Source of the DNA: Isoetes taiwanensis
Taxonomy: Eukaryota > Streptophyta > Lycopodiopsida > Isoetales > Isoetaceae
Direction of reading: 5' to 3'
Length of the DNA: 64,000 nucleotides
Assembly: GCA_021234155.1 (NCBI GenBank)
Contig: JAJEKV010000059.1
Span: 7,105,172 to 7,169,171 of the forward strand
Shown: piece after piece, positions 24,459-36,964 of the stretch
Position numbering within the stretch: the stretch's first letter is position 1
Layout of the letters: each line of letters begins with the position of its first letter
The notes under the pieces: model-generated
What the model was told of the DNA's origin: nothing
Databases searched by the model: none
What the model saw: the letters and a program-made list of their open reading frames with translations, nothing else
Program-made: the position numbers and the translations under genes

Positions 24459-25575
24459 ATGGCACGGAAAATGGTGAGCCAGATCTCCATGGATGTGCAA
24501 TTAGAGACTAATTCTGAGCCAATTCCTCTTCAAAGGCAGTCAAAAGAAAAGAGATCAAAGCGTGTATTAAGCGAAATTCCGGGCATCCTCGATATTGTAG
24601 GTAAATCTTTAGAAAGCAGGATTCTGCTTTGGCTATTGTTGTGCATGAGAAGGAAAAATTGAAAGTGATAGACACCAAGAATAGGAAGTTCCACTGATGC
24701 AATGGGCGAGATCACGGTGTCTCCACATTCCTCAATCTCACGAGCGAGATGAAATTGGTAGCAGGAGGCACCCTCAACCTCTCAACACACAATGGAGGGA
24801 AATTATGATGAAATTGCGACCCTTTGTTGGGGGTTTAGTGGGGCTGAGACAACTAAAGAACAAATGGGATAAAAGCTGCAAGCTAAATTTAAAGATGAGA
24901 AGGAGGCTTGTGGCGTCATGGGTTTGAACCATCAAGTTGGCGGTGGTATGTAATGAGAATGGAAGAAGTTAAATATGGTGTTACCTCGATAATCCAATAC
25001 GGTCTTTGGTGATGATGGTGAATTTGGCAATGAAGCTTTTCGAAATTGCGAGACTTGCATACTAATTACTCGGAATCTTTCATGAATAGCGGTTTTTGAA
25101 GCTGTTGGAGCAGTCGACATTTGAAGACCAATTTGCTGATCCACCCAATTCAAACAATAATGTGAGCAGCGGGAAATCCGAAGCGATCCGGTGATGCGAA
25201 ATTCCAATCAATAGGACACCCGGCTGGGAAACCAGGGCAATTCTTCAAGTCCTAGATCGGTGACATGTAATCGGCACAGGTTTGTGGAAAACCTACAAGT
25301 AGAAAGAAGTCCGGGTTGCAAATAGATGAGGACATTGCAATGGGAATATCCGGATGGCAAGCACATTTGGGGACGAGGGTGAAGAAATTAGATTTCTGAA
25401 AGAAGAAAGTGCAAGAAAAATTGAGTTGGTCGGGGAATTGGAAACAATAAGATCGCAAGCGGATCGAAAATTGCGGAGTCAATGGCTGCAATGACTCAAA
25501 GCATATGTGAAATGACAAAGGAGACATTGCTTTCGAAATTGCCAAACTTCTTTGCCAAAAAACAAGGAATAAAGG
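24459..25575 (+). pseudogene. MYB/SANT-like (PIF/Harbinger ORF1-type) remnant
   Basis: A start at 24459 opens MARKMVSQISMDVQLETNSE. A second frame (24697-24927) contains NTQWREIMMKLRPF and LGLRQLKNKWDK-like text (read GLRQLKNKWDKSCK), the hallmark of MYB/SANT-like domains that accompany PIF/Harbinger transposases and related plant proteins. Further right, frames with a charged heptad-rich segment (EEIRFLKEESARKIELVGEL, near 25380-25440) and MTQSICEMTKETLLSKLPNF (near 25490-25550) look like its C-terminal part. The frame changes mean a decayed copy. A Harbinger transposase remnant lies 8 kb to the right on the other strand, but they need not be one element. Confidence 0.5.
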
Positions 25576-26040
25576 TTCGTTTTAGGTTATTTGCTTTTGG
25601 AATTTCTTTTTGAAGGCTGTCACAAAATCATCGGTATTCTTAAATATTAAAAAAAAGTTGTACAGCCCTATTATTTTAGCATTAAATATTGCCTTCTAGT
25701 CACAGTCATCCAAATTCGTAAAGGCTACTTAAGCTCCCTCAATTCTTGCATGCAAGCCGCGACGACAATATGGGAGAGTGAGTGAGCAAAAGCGCCAGCG
25801 CTCTCAAGCGAAGCTCCTCTTCTTGAGTTCCTCTTGAGCTCTTCTTGAGATCCTCATCCTATCAAACTCCACCCACCACATCTTCCTCTTCCTCGAGATA
25901 CCCTATTATTCGACCATGATACGGCCTACCTCGGTGGCGAGGTTCTTCCCGGCGGTGAGTGGGGATTCTCTGCGGTTTAGTGACCACTGTCGGTTTAGAA
26001 AATATTTTTCAGGAAAATCATGTTTCTGAGGAGAATCTTC
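25576..26040. other. interval without a recognised gene
   Basis: Pyrimidine-rich sequence with repeated CTCTTGAG and TCCTCTT words near 25800-25870 gives no coding signal. Confidence 0.4.
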
Positions 26041-26640
26041 ACAAGACACCCAAAAATTTAACCACTATAATAAATCACTAGGAAACCACTATAGATGTGG
26101 TTTTTTATGTCAAAATTTGTATTCCTAATAAAAACCACATAACATAGTGGTTTTCATAACTAGTGCATGGTTATTCATGTTGCTTTTTTATTGTAGAATG
26201 GTTTATTAAAACCGATATTGTTTTATTATATAGTTTCTAGCACCAACAGTGGTCATTCATGTTGGTTTTCTAATGTCACATGGTTTATTAAATCGATAGA
26301 GTTGTGTAGCATGGTTTTTCAACACAACTTTAATGTGGCAATGGTTCTTTATGTTGATTTTCTACTGTCACAAAGTTGAAGTACTTTATGGCGTGCTTTT
26401 TTATACCAACTTAAATGCCATGGTGGTTATTCATGCTAGTTTTTTATATCACGGTGTGTGTTATAAAATGGTTGTGGTTTATTTTATAATTTCAATACCA
26501 AGTTAATTGTCATGGTAATTACTCATAGATATTCGCCTAAGAGGACTTGGCTATCTATAGTGATTACTCATAAGGCACCCAAAAACAATTATCATGATTA
26601 ACCACCGAACCACTATAGATATGGTCTTTTGTATTTTTTG
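26041..26640 (+). repeat. degenerate tandem repeats with ACCACTATAGAT-GGT motifs
   Basis: Units resembling ATGGTTATTCATGTTGCTTT followed by TGTCACATGGTTTATTAAA recur at about 26166, 26246, 26338 and 26421 (spacing 80-92 bp). The block is bounded by two copies of AAGRCACCCAAAAA followed by ACCACTATAGATRTGGT (about 26045-26105 and 26570-26620). A related block lies in inverted orientation at about 31880-32540. Confidence 0.6.
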
Positions 26641-27284
26641 TTTTTTTTTTTAAATACTTTCACCTTATTCAAATATCATGAAAAAGATAAGACCATAACA
26701 AAACAAAACATATCTTTTGTAATTTATTATTTTTTGGTCTCCTGTAAATTGTTTTGCATCTTTAGAAAAGCAATATAATGGTGGTTTTCTAGAACTATAT
26801 GTGATTTTACATTCACACTTCTTACATTAACTAGCTGAGGTCTATATCATGATCTTCTATCAGTGTTCTAAAACTATAGTCGCTACTTACTAATATAAGA
26901 TCATTTATTGCTTAGACATTAGAATCAACTACTTTTTCAATATAATTATGTGTAACCTAATGCATATACTTGATGCATTATAAAATGTTTTTATAATACC
27001 CGAGTACGTTTTCTTTTGATGCATATGTTCCCTAGCTTGGATTCCTTCCTTGTTGATCCATTTACACCTGCAGATAATAAGTTGAATGTTAGTGCATTCA
27101 TACACTTTAGCAAGTTTGGTTCCAAGATACAATCCATCCAATTTCATATTTAGAATTATCTATAGATGCTTTCTAATGTTGATATCAATATAGGAGCATG
27201 CCAAACATAGATAGCTTTACTTGGATTCTTGTTGGAACACGATCGTCACACAATCATCTACGAATGTATAGTTGGTTAGCAAGC
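26641..27284. other. AT-rich interval, no gene seen
   Basis: The sequence is strongly AT-rich with short T runs. I find no exon, RNA or structured repeat. Confidence 0.4.
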
Positions 27285-27295
27285 TTCATTCTTCG

Positions 27296-27445
27296 CTAAG
27301 GGGTTTTCCCTCGAAAACCCTTCGAGACAGGGTTTTTAATCTTGGGCGACAATAAACTGTTGTCCTTTGTTTGGGTTCCATAGGCCATTTGGTCTTCGTG
27401 GATGATAAAATCCAATACAATTCGATTCAATTCTATTTAAGAGGC
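27296..27445 (+). repeat. LINE group 2 3'-end remnant
   Basis: TTTTCCCTCGAAAACCCTTC, a GGTTTTTAATC block, then TTCCATAGGCCATTTGGTCT, TCGTGGATGATAAAATCC and AATTC-type units repeat the order seen at 62.79-62.93 kb. No coding part of the element is attached. Confidence 0.7.
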
Positions 27446-27767
27446 CAAACCTTCAACAAATGCTAAGACTACTGAGAAATTTTCAATCGCTCTGAAAATG
27501 TTTTCCTCAAATTCATAGGTTGAAGGTATTTTCTAATCTATGATTTTATTAAGAATACGACTTTTGGATGTCTAGTCAATTTTGAAAAGGCCTAGCAAGG
27601 CTTGAAGAAAACATGTTAGATGTACTGAGGTCTAACATGCCTAGCAAGGTTAACATGTTATAGATATTTACTTAGGCTGAGACCATCATTTAACGATTTT
27701 TAGGATCTTTCAACCATTTAAGTTAAAAAGATATTGATATGCCAAACTGAATAGTTTAAATGAAGAT

Positions 27768-28356
27768 AAGATAAGATAAGAAATTTTTACGTCCACGGGA
27801 ACCCAACGGGTTATGGGACGACACATGCAAGGGCAACAGCCCATCTAAAACCTGGGGACTAGGCCCCATCACCAAACACAATAAACAAATATTAGAAGGC
27901 TACCAAGAATAAGATAAGATAATGCTAATGCTAGTGGTAAACTTATGCTTCTAAAATTATCTAGACATAGCCAGTCCAAGGATTGGAAGGCCATTGATCT
28001 AGAATAATTGTTGCGCCTCCCCTGTACACTTGCCCATTTCTTTTGCAGGCGGGCTGCCCTCACCTTCTTGAGCTCCTCCTTACTACGGTTACACAATTGA
28101 AGAGGGAGAGGTCCTCCTGTCTTGAGAAACTAGTCCCTCCGAGATGGTTTCCATCTTTGAAGAACATGTAAATGGCTAAGGCGTCTTGAAACCGAACCAA
28201 AAGATGGCGAGGGCGATCAAGTCTTGTCGCTCCCACCCTAGTAGCGGAGACAACTCCATCGGCCTTCACATGCATGACATCGGTGAAAAAAATGCAAAAG
28301 CGGCATCCATATCGAAAGGGCACCATCTTGACCTCGCAACCCCTATAATCACGCAA
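27768..28356 (-). mobile_element. LINE fragment: ORF1-like C-terminus and 3' tail
   Basis: On the minus strand, 28356-28060 encodes FFTDVMHVKADGVVSATRVG, then RPRHLLVRFQDALAIYMFFK and the start of a FSRQEDL segment. With a frameshift it continues at 28096-27869 as NRSKEELKKVRAARLQKKWA. This resembles the RRM-like and C-terminal part of plant LINE ORF1 or related proteins (RV-xxxRPR-LLV-F, LT--Q---R-EL, KWA--RG). It runs into a 3' end with CCCGTGGACGTAAAAATTTC and a (TTATC)n tail (27768-27800), the group 2 tail order. An internal deletion must have removed ORF2. Confidence 0.55.
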
Positions 28357-29190
28357 GTTCGGGCTCCTAGTAGCGAGAAGATCTTTGAGGCAGCCTGCTC
28401 ACAATCTACTAGCAAACAGCTGCGACTCTGGTCCCCTTGGGATTGTTGAGAAGCAAGCACAGGAGGAAGCCACTCTTGATCAAAGCAAATATAAGATATA
28501 ATTTTGGGATAAAGGAAGGCCAAAACAAAGCTAAACAAAACCACCAAGTGACCATTTAGCCTCGGGGCATGCCCCTTGTCTATACGCCACAATCAAGAAG
28601 GTTGGTCACCATGTTGTATGTAACAAATAACGATAATGATCTCACATAGCTAACATCACATACATGGGTGGATGCATACCTCTACCATGCAGAAATACAA
28701 AGTATCATGGGGGTCTTTATAGAATAATGCAACCCCACCCCCCACTCTATGTTATGCAAAGCCCCCCTTCCCAGGTTTCATATATATGATGGAGAAATCA
28801 AATGTTTCAATGCCTGTTTATTTGCAGATGCTACCTTGGTCTCATCAGGGTTCAAACCTGCAGGGCCATAGCCATACTTTGAGAAGAATTTCTGGCGCTT
28901 GGAAGGGGTGCTTTGGCCACTAGACCAACTACAAGGCCGTAGCCATCACGAGGAGTTTTTGGGTGGTCACGAATCTTAAACATATCCAGAATTTTGTACT
29001 TACAGTCATGAATAGCATGCTATAGAAGTAGTTGTTGGTGGGTTTATGCTTGCATTGATTTCACTGGGGCGCAACTGCAGTTCGGGCATGTATTTATATA
29101 TTTTGCTGTACTTATTGTGTATATTTAACATTTCAATGGTTTATAATCCAATTATTAACTTTTAAATACATGAAAAAGAATACTTAGACC
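28357..29190. other. interval without a recognised gene
   Basis: The 5' part of the LINE fragment may extend to about 28590 on the minus strand. Beyond it I see nothing beyond short C-rich runs near 28730-28770. Confidence 0.35.
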
Positions 29191-29245
29191 TAAGAGCCGG
29201 TTCACATACAGTGAACCCTTTTACAAGCATGTGAACTGGCTCTTA
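29191..29245. repeat. 55-bp palindromic element
   Basis: TAAGAGCCGGTTCACAT (29191-29207) and ATGTGAACTGGCTCTTA (29229-29245) are reverse complements at 16 of 17 positions around a 21-bp loop. This could be a tiny MITE or MITE remnant. No duplication of flanking bases is clear. Confidence 0.75.
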
Positions 29246-31875
29246 GTGTAGGCTAGAATCGATCACACTATTGATGCTTGAACAACATAAATAACCATAA
29301 GAATAGCTTGAAAACTTGAACAAATCGACTGGCTCTGTAAAATAGGCTTCCATTCTGTAGAGCCGCTATAATTTCGACCTATTGTTTGTTACAGATAAAT
29401 TGCAGTTTGAGTCACTAGGCTATCTATAACACATACGATGGAAAAAATTTTGAAGCGGGAAATGCTATGCAAGCAGTAGCGTGGGCTCTTCGGGAGGCAA
29501 GGCAATTTCGAATGTGCACACTGTCTCCTTAAATGGCTCCAACGTTAGCGCTTCGGTCTTTTACTTTTTATAACAGATCGCCTTTAGCCATGGCGCTAAA
29601 GTAAAAGCATTTTTCTGTTCAACGATTCGACTTGGGCTTCGATGCCTCAAAAATAAGGATGCTTTCGGATCATTTGGCCTACGAAGGCATGCCTCTCCTT
29701 ATCCGCATGTGAGGCTTCCTCGAGACCCACTTGGCATATGGGGATGAATATGGCTACACGCCAATGGAGGACGAGGCCGAACCGTATTAACAAGGCACAA
29801 GCAAGGTAAGGTCGGTCATGTCCATCTTTTGTCTATGGTAGGCCATACAATGTGCTTGCATAGGTGCATGAACCCACCCAAAAAAGCCGCTCTTCTTATA
29901 TTTTTCGGGCATCTTTCCTCCCTTCTCCTTCGCCATGTCCCTCGACCCTCCAGCCCCTTTAGGTTTTCTTTCATTTCCAATTTCGCCATAGCTTCTAAAG
30001 CCGTTAGCCGCTCACGGGGGAAGCCTCCTTTCTTGGATCTGCATTTTTTGCATAAATATCCCTAATATTATCTTTTTTACATCATGGCTATGGCGGATGT
30101 AAGTTTTGAGAATGGATTGAGCTTCGAAGGGATCGAAAAATGTTAGGTCATATGCAAATAATGCAAAAGCTGTGTTTTTTCGATGTTGAAGAGACCCGGT
30201 ACTTATTTTTTTTCGACGTTTTAATAATGACTACGTTTGAATGTGAATCTATAGTTATGCTAGTATATGTGACGGTTCTACTTCTTGTGGTGCCATTCTT
30301 CCGCCTCCTCTGCCACCACCCCCTCTTTTTTCTTGTTCATTACGGTATTTATGCTCATGGTTATTGTAGCTCTTGCATTTGTGCCAAGCGGACTTCCTCC
30401 ATCTGTTTTGATTACCTTGTGACTCTCGACGCATGTATTCTAGGCAATGCCTCAATGCACTGGCTTCTCGAAGGGATCTCGGTTCGCTTTCCACGATCTG
30501 AGGTTTTAATATGCTACATTTGATTTTTAATATCTTTGATTGACTTCGCAACTATTTGGAATATGACTTCCATGCGGTGAGATTATTAAATGATGTAATA
30601 TATGCCCTTCCAAGCAGCGCAGAAATGGTGTTTTCCTTTTGAAGATGGATCTTGGTTTTATTTTCTGATATGGGGATTGAAAGGGTACTGTTGTAGCATC
30701 AGAAACATCAGAAGTTCGATGCTAAAGTAGTAACATCAGAAGATTTTGAAGGGGCAGCAAACCCAGTTCTTCTGGCCCCTTATTTGCAAGAATAGCTGTA
30801 GCTATGGCGCAATGCTATCCTGGCAATCTTTCTCAGATTCATCCGGCAAGCCCAGGTCATTTTTACCCCTAATTTTTGCTTTGTTCGGTGTTCTATTTAA
30901 ACTGCAGGTGACATGGAGTATGATGGGCATATGCATTGTGTAAAGCGATCAAGGACTCTTGATTCTGCAGTAACTTTACCATGTCAGGTATGCACATACC
31001 TTGTGAGCATTTTCTTGCATTTTAAGATGTTGACCACGCCAGGATTATGAAGTTCAAGAAATATGGTCCATTCTTTGGGTTACGTCTTGTAACGATTAAA
31101 TTATAGTTGTGATCTTCTTTTGCTTTTTTATTTTGATAACAATGGATCATAGGAAACATTTTTTCATGTCATATAGTTGAATCATTTGTATTGTTTAGTA
31201 TGCTCATAAGTTCTTAGGTTCCTAAGCGACATTAATATCGATCTATTGTTGCGGGCGAGTGCTTACCTACACAAACAAAAGGAGTTCACATTCGGCCAGT
31301 CCTTGCCGGAGAGTTCTAATATAGTTTGAGGAAGAAAAAAATGTGGGTGTCTGGAGAGACATCATCTTTTAGTTTCTACAATCCCCTTGATGAACCTAGT
31401 CCATTGGGTTTGTGCCGAGGAAGAGTCCATCCCTTTGGAACTTGTGTCTCTTTATTTGTAATGAGGGAATAGCAAATGGACTTGATTACAGCGATGGGAA
31501 TGCATTTCTTAAGTGCAAGTCTATTAAAGGGGCAAGTGCCTACGGGATACCACAGAGGATAAACTAAAGGCTTCTAATTTTCGGGCATCGACATTAACTA
31601 TTTACTTTTGGAAGTGCTTTATTTCTTTCTCTCACATGCAAGAGGTGAGAATGCGTGAGTATTGCAAGGTCGTCACTTTCCTCCTATACTAGATTACCTT
31701 TGCTTTGTTGTAGATGTTAGATCTAAATTAGTTTTCTACATATTTTTGGGGAAATAAAATTGTCATTGTTCATGAGTTTAGGAAATGGTTGGGGTTCAAA
31801 TCCCTTGCTCCCTATTCTTTTTGGCTATTGAGGAAAGCAGTCTGATTGAATTAACGGTAAAAAGTACTACTATAC
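29246..31875. other. 2.6-kb interval, no gene recognised
   Basis: Several short open stretches exist on both strands (for example 30140-30523 plus) but none shows a known domain or paired splice context. The plus frame at 30140 is cysteine- and phenylalanine-rich in a way typical of T-rich noncoding DNA. Confidence 0.4.
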
Positions 31876-32540
31876 ATAAGAAACCATACACGGTCCTTAA
31901 TAGTTTTAGTCTTCTATACTTAATGCTTCAAACAACAGACCATTACTTGTATGCATAAGAAACCATCCACGGTCCTTAATAGTCTTATACTTAAAAACTT
32001 GAAATGCTTCAAGCAAACATACCATTCTTGGGTTTATAAATGAGAACCATATAGCTAATGCAAAACAAAACCGTGCACATATAGAACAAAACACACATGT
32101 GCTTTTACGACATTTAGCCATGCAGTATACTACAATCGCCAACCACATTATAAAATCACAATAGCCAACCACATTATAAAACCACCCAAAACAAGCACTA
32201 CATTAAACCACATCCACAACCATAATGTTATACCACATGGACAAACCGTACACTTAAACACTATAAGTATACCACATTCATTTACCAATATGTAATACCA
32301 CTTTGACAAACTCTACTAAAAGGCCATCTGCGATTACCATTCCATAATACCACCCTAACAAACCTCTGCGATTACCATTCCATAATACCACCCTAACAAA
32401 CCTAACAAGAGAACCCATTAATTTAGCCATATATGGTTTTTAATGATATCAACCCACAAACACCCATTGGTTTTATAGAATGGTTTTCTAGTCATAACCA
32501 AGGAAAAAACCATGTAGTTTTTTAATTTTGGGTGCCTTGT
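31876..32540 (-). repeat. ACCACATT-rich repeats, inverted relative to 26.0-26.6 kb
   Basis: The block contains two copies of CATAAGAAACCATMCACGGT followed by CCTTAATAGT (about 31877 and 31955), and a nearly perfect tandem pair of a 38-bp unit (GCGATTACCATTCCATAATA, then CCACCCTAACAAACCT; about 32329-32402). It ends in TTTTGGGTGCCTTGTGCTTG, which is the reverse of the AAGRCACCCAAAA border at 26.0 kb. Confidence 0.6.
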
Positions 32541-33475
32541 GCTTGAAGACTCTTCGGACGAAGTGGAGCAAGAAGAAAGCCAGTTTTCATCTCCCACTGT
32601 CCAGCCAGCAAACCCTGAAGTTGAAGTTATGTCTCACAAGGTTATTCATTGCAGCTTCAGTAAGGAGACCATTGCAGTTTTTATAGGAATGGGCGTTAGT
32701 GTGGATTAGGAGGTTTTGGAATGGGCAGACAAATTCTCTAAAACAACCTGGGGACGGGGCATATGGAGTGCGTCTATGTGAAGCTACAGGAAATGTGGTG
32801 CCTCCATGAAATTCGTAGTGCAACCTTTCCATGTGATCTGTGTCCCCTTTCTATGCGAATCGACTTTGCCTCACTTCTTTTTTTGTTATGCATTTTCTTT
32901 TTTATAAAATGCCTTTGTTTTCCCAATGAAATGGCATGGTGCCATTTTTTTTCTCATATGATTGCTCGGGCCCGGCGGTTGAAAACAAATGCCAATGTGT
33001 ATTCATGCAGATTTCTCAGTATCATTGGAAGGTGTCTTGGGACTTTTTTTTTAGTATATAGTGAAGCATTTGACTCACTCGAGAATGTTTCGGCGGCTCA
33101 AATCTTTGAATTATTTTGAAACAGGGCTTTATATGCCCATGTAATCTTTTTTTATGAATATAAACTTCTCTTATCAAACTTGTTTGTGTACAAATGATTT
33201 TTCCTAGTCTTCTAAGTTCTCTAATTGTGAAGTCACGGGACTCACTAATTTCAGATGCCGAGGTTGTTCAAGATTTCCAAGTGAAATGTTTTGAGGCTCT
33301 AAATGGAAACTTAGCTCTAAACTCAATCACTTATTCATCATAATGTAAGAAATGCCTAACAAATAATTAAAGATAAGCGAAATGGAGAAGAATTGGCCTC
33401 GAAATTTAATATTTATTGTCTACAAAAAACAATCACGGGATCACATGTCCATCAGATTTTCAAATAACACGTGCC
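32541..33475. other. interval without a recognised gene
   Basis: I see an open plus-strand stretch at 32763-33119 with no domain, and an AT-rich remainder. Confidence 0.35.
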
Positions 33476-34230
33476 TCATTTGATCACCTTGTTTTTTTTT
33501 AATGACCTATTCATTAACCACGTTTCATAGTAGTATATTGGTGGAGGATCATCTTCAATTGGCGGCATGTCCCGACCCTTGTCTTCCATTATACAAAAGT
33601 TCCAAAGAACACAACATGCGTGTATGATCTTGGAAGCTTTGGCGACATGCACGGGCAAGTGTTTGAACTCGAATTTTTCCTTCACAATGCCAAATCCATT
33701 CTCCACACACACCGCCTCTACAAATCCTTTTGTTGAACTTACCATAAGCACCGATTTTGAGGAAAAACTTTAAGGAGAAAGGGTCTGCTAGAATAGGCTG
33801 AATCACCTAATAGAAGAGGTGGAATATTTACTGAACATCTTGATCGGTAGGGTGCCCCTTCTTGTTTTTACGCCACTAAAAGTCACTGCTTGGTTCTTGC
33901 AAAATTTGTTTGGAGGCAATTTTGTTATAGATGGAGCTCTTCTTGAACTGGTTGGAATCATGGATTTGAACCACAAACATTTATAAAAAGTCGCTATGTG
34001 TCACAATTCCTTGCATGAGACATGAATGCCTCTTATGTCTGCTTTGTAATAGTCTTCCCCATTGTCCTTTTTTTGGGTTTCCTCCATAAAAAAATATGGG
34101 ATAAAATCAACCGCACCATATATATTGGGCAACCTGTTTGCATCATGGAATTCTTAATGCACTGAATTAATCTTGCACCTGTAGGCATTGCAACAAAAGC
34201 GTTTGTAAAGCATTGTCTTGAAGCCAATAC
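33476..34230 (-). pseudogene. PIF/Harbinger-type transposase remnant
   Basis: The most C-terminal piece (33751-33476) reads VENGFGIVKEKFEFKHLPVH, then ASKIIHACCVLWNFCIMEDK, matching the catalytic-E helix (ENAFGRLK-like) and the IIHACCVLHNFC block of Harbinger DDE nucleases. Just upstream on the minus strand, LLGDSAYSSRPFLLKVF (near 33815-33765, other frame) corresponds to the conserved GDSAYPL motif. Weaker similarity reaches about 34200. Frames change at least twice, so it is not functional. This class normally needs a MYB/SANT partner and inserts at TWA sites. Confidence 0.75.
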
Positions 34231-35102
34231 AAGCGTGATTTTCTTGGTATATTTACATCAGACCGGTGCTTTCCCAACATAAAATCTCGCCCAGGCATGT
34301 AAGGGCATATCCCGGTGTGCAAGAAAATCTGAGAACCATAGCAAATGCTTTCCTCGGATCAACGGGGGCCTTACTCTAATCCGGGCACGACAAGATAGGG
34401 CACAATTAAACCTACCAATCTCTCAAATGTGGCTCTCTTCATCTGTAAAATTGGTGCCATATATCATCTTCAAAGGAAGCTATACAATTCCATGCGTGGT
34501 TGTCAATATTATCCCATTGTGTTCTCTGCCTTGGAGCAATCAAAATCTTCTTGGTGGTCTTCTAACCCTTTGGAACCCGCGAACCATTAAGCAGCTGCAG
34601 ATCAAAAAAAAAACATACCATTGTTGTCTTCTAAAACATCATCATCGAACAAGGTCATTGGATCTTGAGCTCGTTGAGTTCAATAGCTGTAAAAAAAATT
34701 ATCTCTGTAATGCAAATCCAGGAAAGTGTGAAAAAAAAAGCATGGCAATCATACCAAGAATGACCGGATCCATGGTTTAGTGGCGGAATCGAAAAGAATA
34801 GGGAGGCAAAACTAGAAATGAATTATCCCACATAGCCCGTAGAACCAAGAAAAACAGGGCTTGAATATCCCACAATTTGGCCGAATTGAAGCGTTACGAT
34901 CGAATTATCCCACATTTTCTCTCGTCGGTAGGAATTGATGCACGATCGAAAATCCGGCAAAAAAGAAAAAATACGCCAATAACGAGGAGGTTTGTTAAGC
35001 CTCGAGAGACAATCGTCTCTCCTCTCCTCCCAAAAAAAAAATTACATTTGAGGGAGGGAACCGTATGTGACGAGAGATGGATTTTTACGAGCATGTGGCC
35101 TT

Positions 35103-35104
<2 letters not shown>
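34231..35104. other. interval without a recognised gene
   Basis: GAATTATCCCACAT occurs twice (about 34820 and 34900) with a third variant, hinting at a local duplication. Otherwise nothing is seen. Confidence 0.35.

Positions 35105-35160
<56 letters not shown>
35105..35160 (+). repeat. (AG)n microsatellite, 28 units, at the LINE 3' end
   Basis: This is an uninterrupted 56-bp AG tract ((CT)28 on the LINE sense strand). It begins exactly where the LINE's conserved 3' core ends, in the same position as the (ATTCT)n and (TTATC)n tails of related copies, so it is probably the element's tail. Confidence 0.95.
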
Positions 35161-35164
<4 letters not shown>

Positions 35165-35529
35165 TCTTTAATTCCGTCTACTAGACCATCAAGATCTATG
35201 AGGCGCGATCGCATCCAAAAAGAACATAGAATTCAATATCGTGTCCCTAGCTAAGTAATGCCCTCATCCGCTTGAGGATCAATAGCTATCTCTCTCATGC
35301 CAAGTTCATAATCGGATAAAGTGTCTTGTAATGTAACATAAAGTTCTCCCTTCTCAAAAAAGTCAGTAACAATGAAGTTTCCTATTATTGGCCGACTTGA
35401 TTACTTTTGTAAATAACTCCTCCAAAGCAATACCCTCAATGGCGTACTTGACCCTAAGATCATAATATGCCCGGCGGTGTGTCAAAAGTGTTCCTCATCC
35501 TCCACGGTCTCCTTGTCACATGCTTTGCA

Positions 35530-36642
35530 CAATCTAAAGTCTCATGAATATTCCCCATCCCCAACTTCAACCCCAAATGATGTGTGCGAGTCTCATTCTA
35601 CTAATTGATTGTCGCTTGAATGCAGAGCTTACTTGATTCAGATAAGGCGCTTCCCTTAATGAAGGATTAAACAATGCCTTGTAAGACATAGATTTGGAAC
35701 CAACATCCTGCCACAATATCTCTCGTGCTTTTTGATACACAAACCCCTTCACATGTTTAGAGCTAGTTGGGATCTGATCAAAACTAACACCTTATTTGCA
35801 TAGCCATTTTAAAAAATTAGCATACCCACCTTTGTGCACACGACTGTCCATGGCAAGTCCTAGTAATCCTTCCCTTTTGATTGCCCACACTTTCCTAACA
35901 TATACAATTGTCTGATATAAAGCTTCCACTTCAAGTGGCATAAGCCCTGTTTCAGCAAGCATCATCAAAACTGGAGTTTGTAACTTTACTCCAAGTTCGG
36001 TAATCATAAATGTTTTTTGGATTTTTTCCAGCCTTTTCCACCTATCGAGGGCTAAATCAGATCCTCAAATTTCACAGCCATACAAGACGACTGGACGCAG
36101 TAATGCTCCATATAAAGCCTTCTTAAGGTCAAATTTATAAGACCTACCTTCTTGCATCGCCTCTGCATGTCAAATAAAGCCTTTAAACACCCATCTATTC
36201 TCTGATCTACTGCTAAATTCCACTTATAATCATTGTGCGCCAGCAAGCCCAAATACTTATAAGAAGATGTGATTTCCACACGTTTTCTGCCATACGGGAA
36301 GATATAGTGATCTGTTTTCTTTTGTCCAAATATCATGATCCTTGTCTTCTCCAGGTTGACTCTCATATCCATAACCTCGTAAAAACTGAGAAGCGCATTA
36401 AGATGCTTCTGTAATCCATGGGCACTTCTCCAAAACATCACTACATCATCCGCATAAATCAGTAATCATATAACCTACTCCTGTAAAAGTGTTCCCTCCC
36501 CGCCATGCAAGATTATCCATTCATCCAATTGATCAATAAACAGACCAAACAATGTGGGGGACAAAGGGCACTGCTGCTTCACACCTATATTAGAGTCAAT
36601 TCCGTAATGCTAAGGAAACGGGAAAGATAATTTTACCACCAC
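35530..36642 (-). pseudogene. LINE ORF2: RT palm to C-terminus
   Basis: Left of the MITE on the minus strand are GVKQQCPLSPTLFGLFIDQL (near 36585), then the catalytic box IYADDVVMFWRSAHGLQ (near 36457) and MRVNLEKTRIMIF, SSYKYLGLLAH. Frames degrade after 36052, but CKACDKETVEDEEHF near 35535 marks the C-terminal zinc motif. The catalytic YADD is intact. The same CPLSP-LFGL-IDQL signature occurs at 61.4 kb. Confidence 0.8.
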
Positions 36643-36964
36643 GGGTAAAAGCATGTTAGGGTGTACCACTTTTGGAACCTGCAAAAGTACATACACTAGG
36701 TACTTCTGAACTGGGTACTTTCTCATTTTTCTTTTCATTAAAACTAATACAAAAATCCAAAATAAAAGTCAAGGACATGGTAATATTCAAAGTTAAGATA
36801 AAGATAATGCTATCGGAGATCAATATATATATATAAAGTTCTAAAACATACCTTATATTGAGATATTATACAGGTACCCAGTACCCAGTCCTGGCTACCT
36901 TTTTAGGTACCTTTTTAGTCACTAAATAATACTTTTTAAGGGACACCCTAACATGCTTTTACCC
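36643..36964. mobile_element. 322-bp MITE inside the LINE
   Basis: Perfect 22-bp terminal inverted repeats occupy 36643-36664 (GGGTAAAAGCATGTTAGGGT, then GT) and 36943-36964. They are flanked on both sides by CCAC (36639-36642 and 36965-36968), which would be a 4-bp duplication, though the flank is low-complexity. The interior is AT-rich with GGTACY words (GGTACTT, GGTACC) and no coding frame. It interrupts reverse transcriptase between the LLYQKVG and VKLSFPFP codons, so it inserted after the LINE. The superfamily is not resolved. Confidence 0.85.

Noticed and set aside
29829-30551. Open stretches on both strands near 30 kb
   Set aside because: Composition reflects T- and C-rich noncoding DNA; no motif or exon structure was found.
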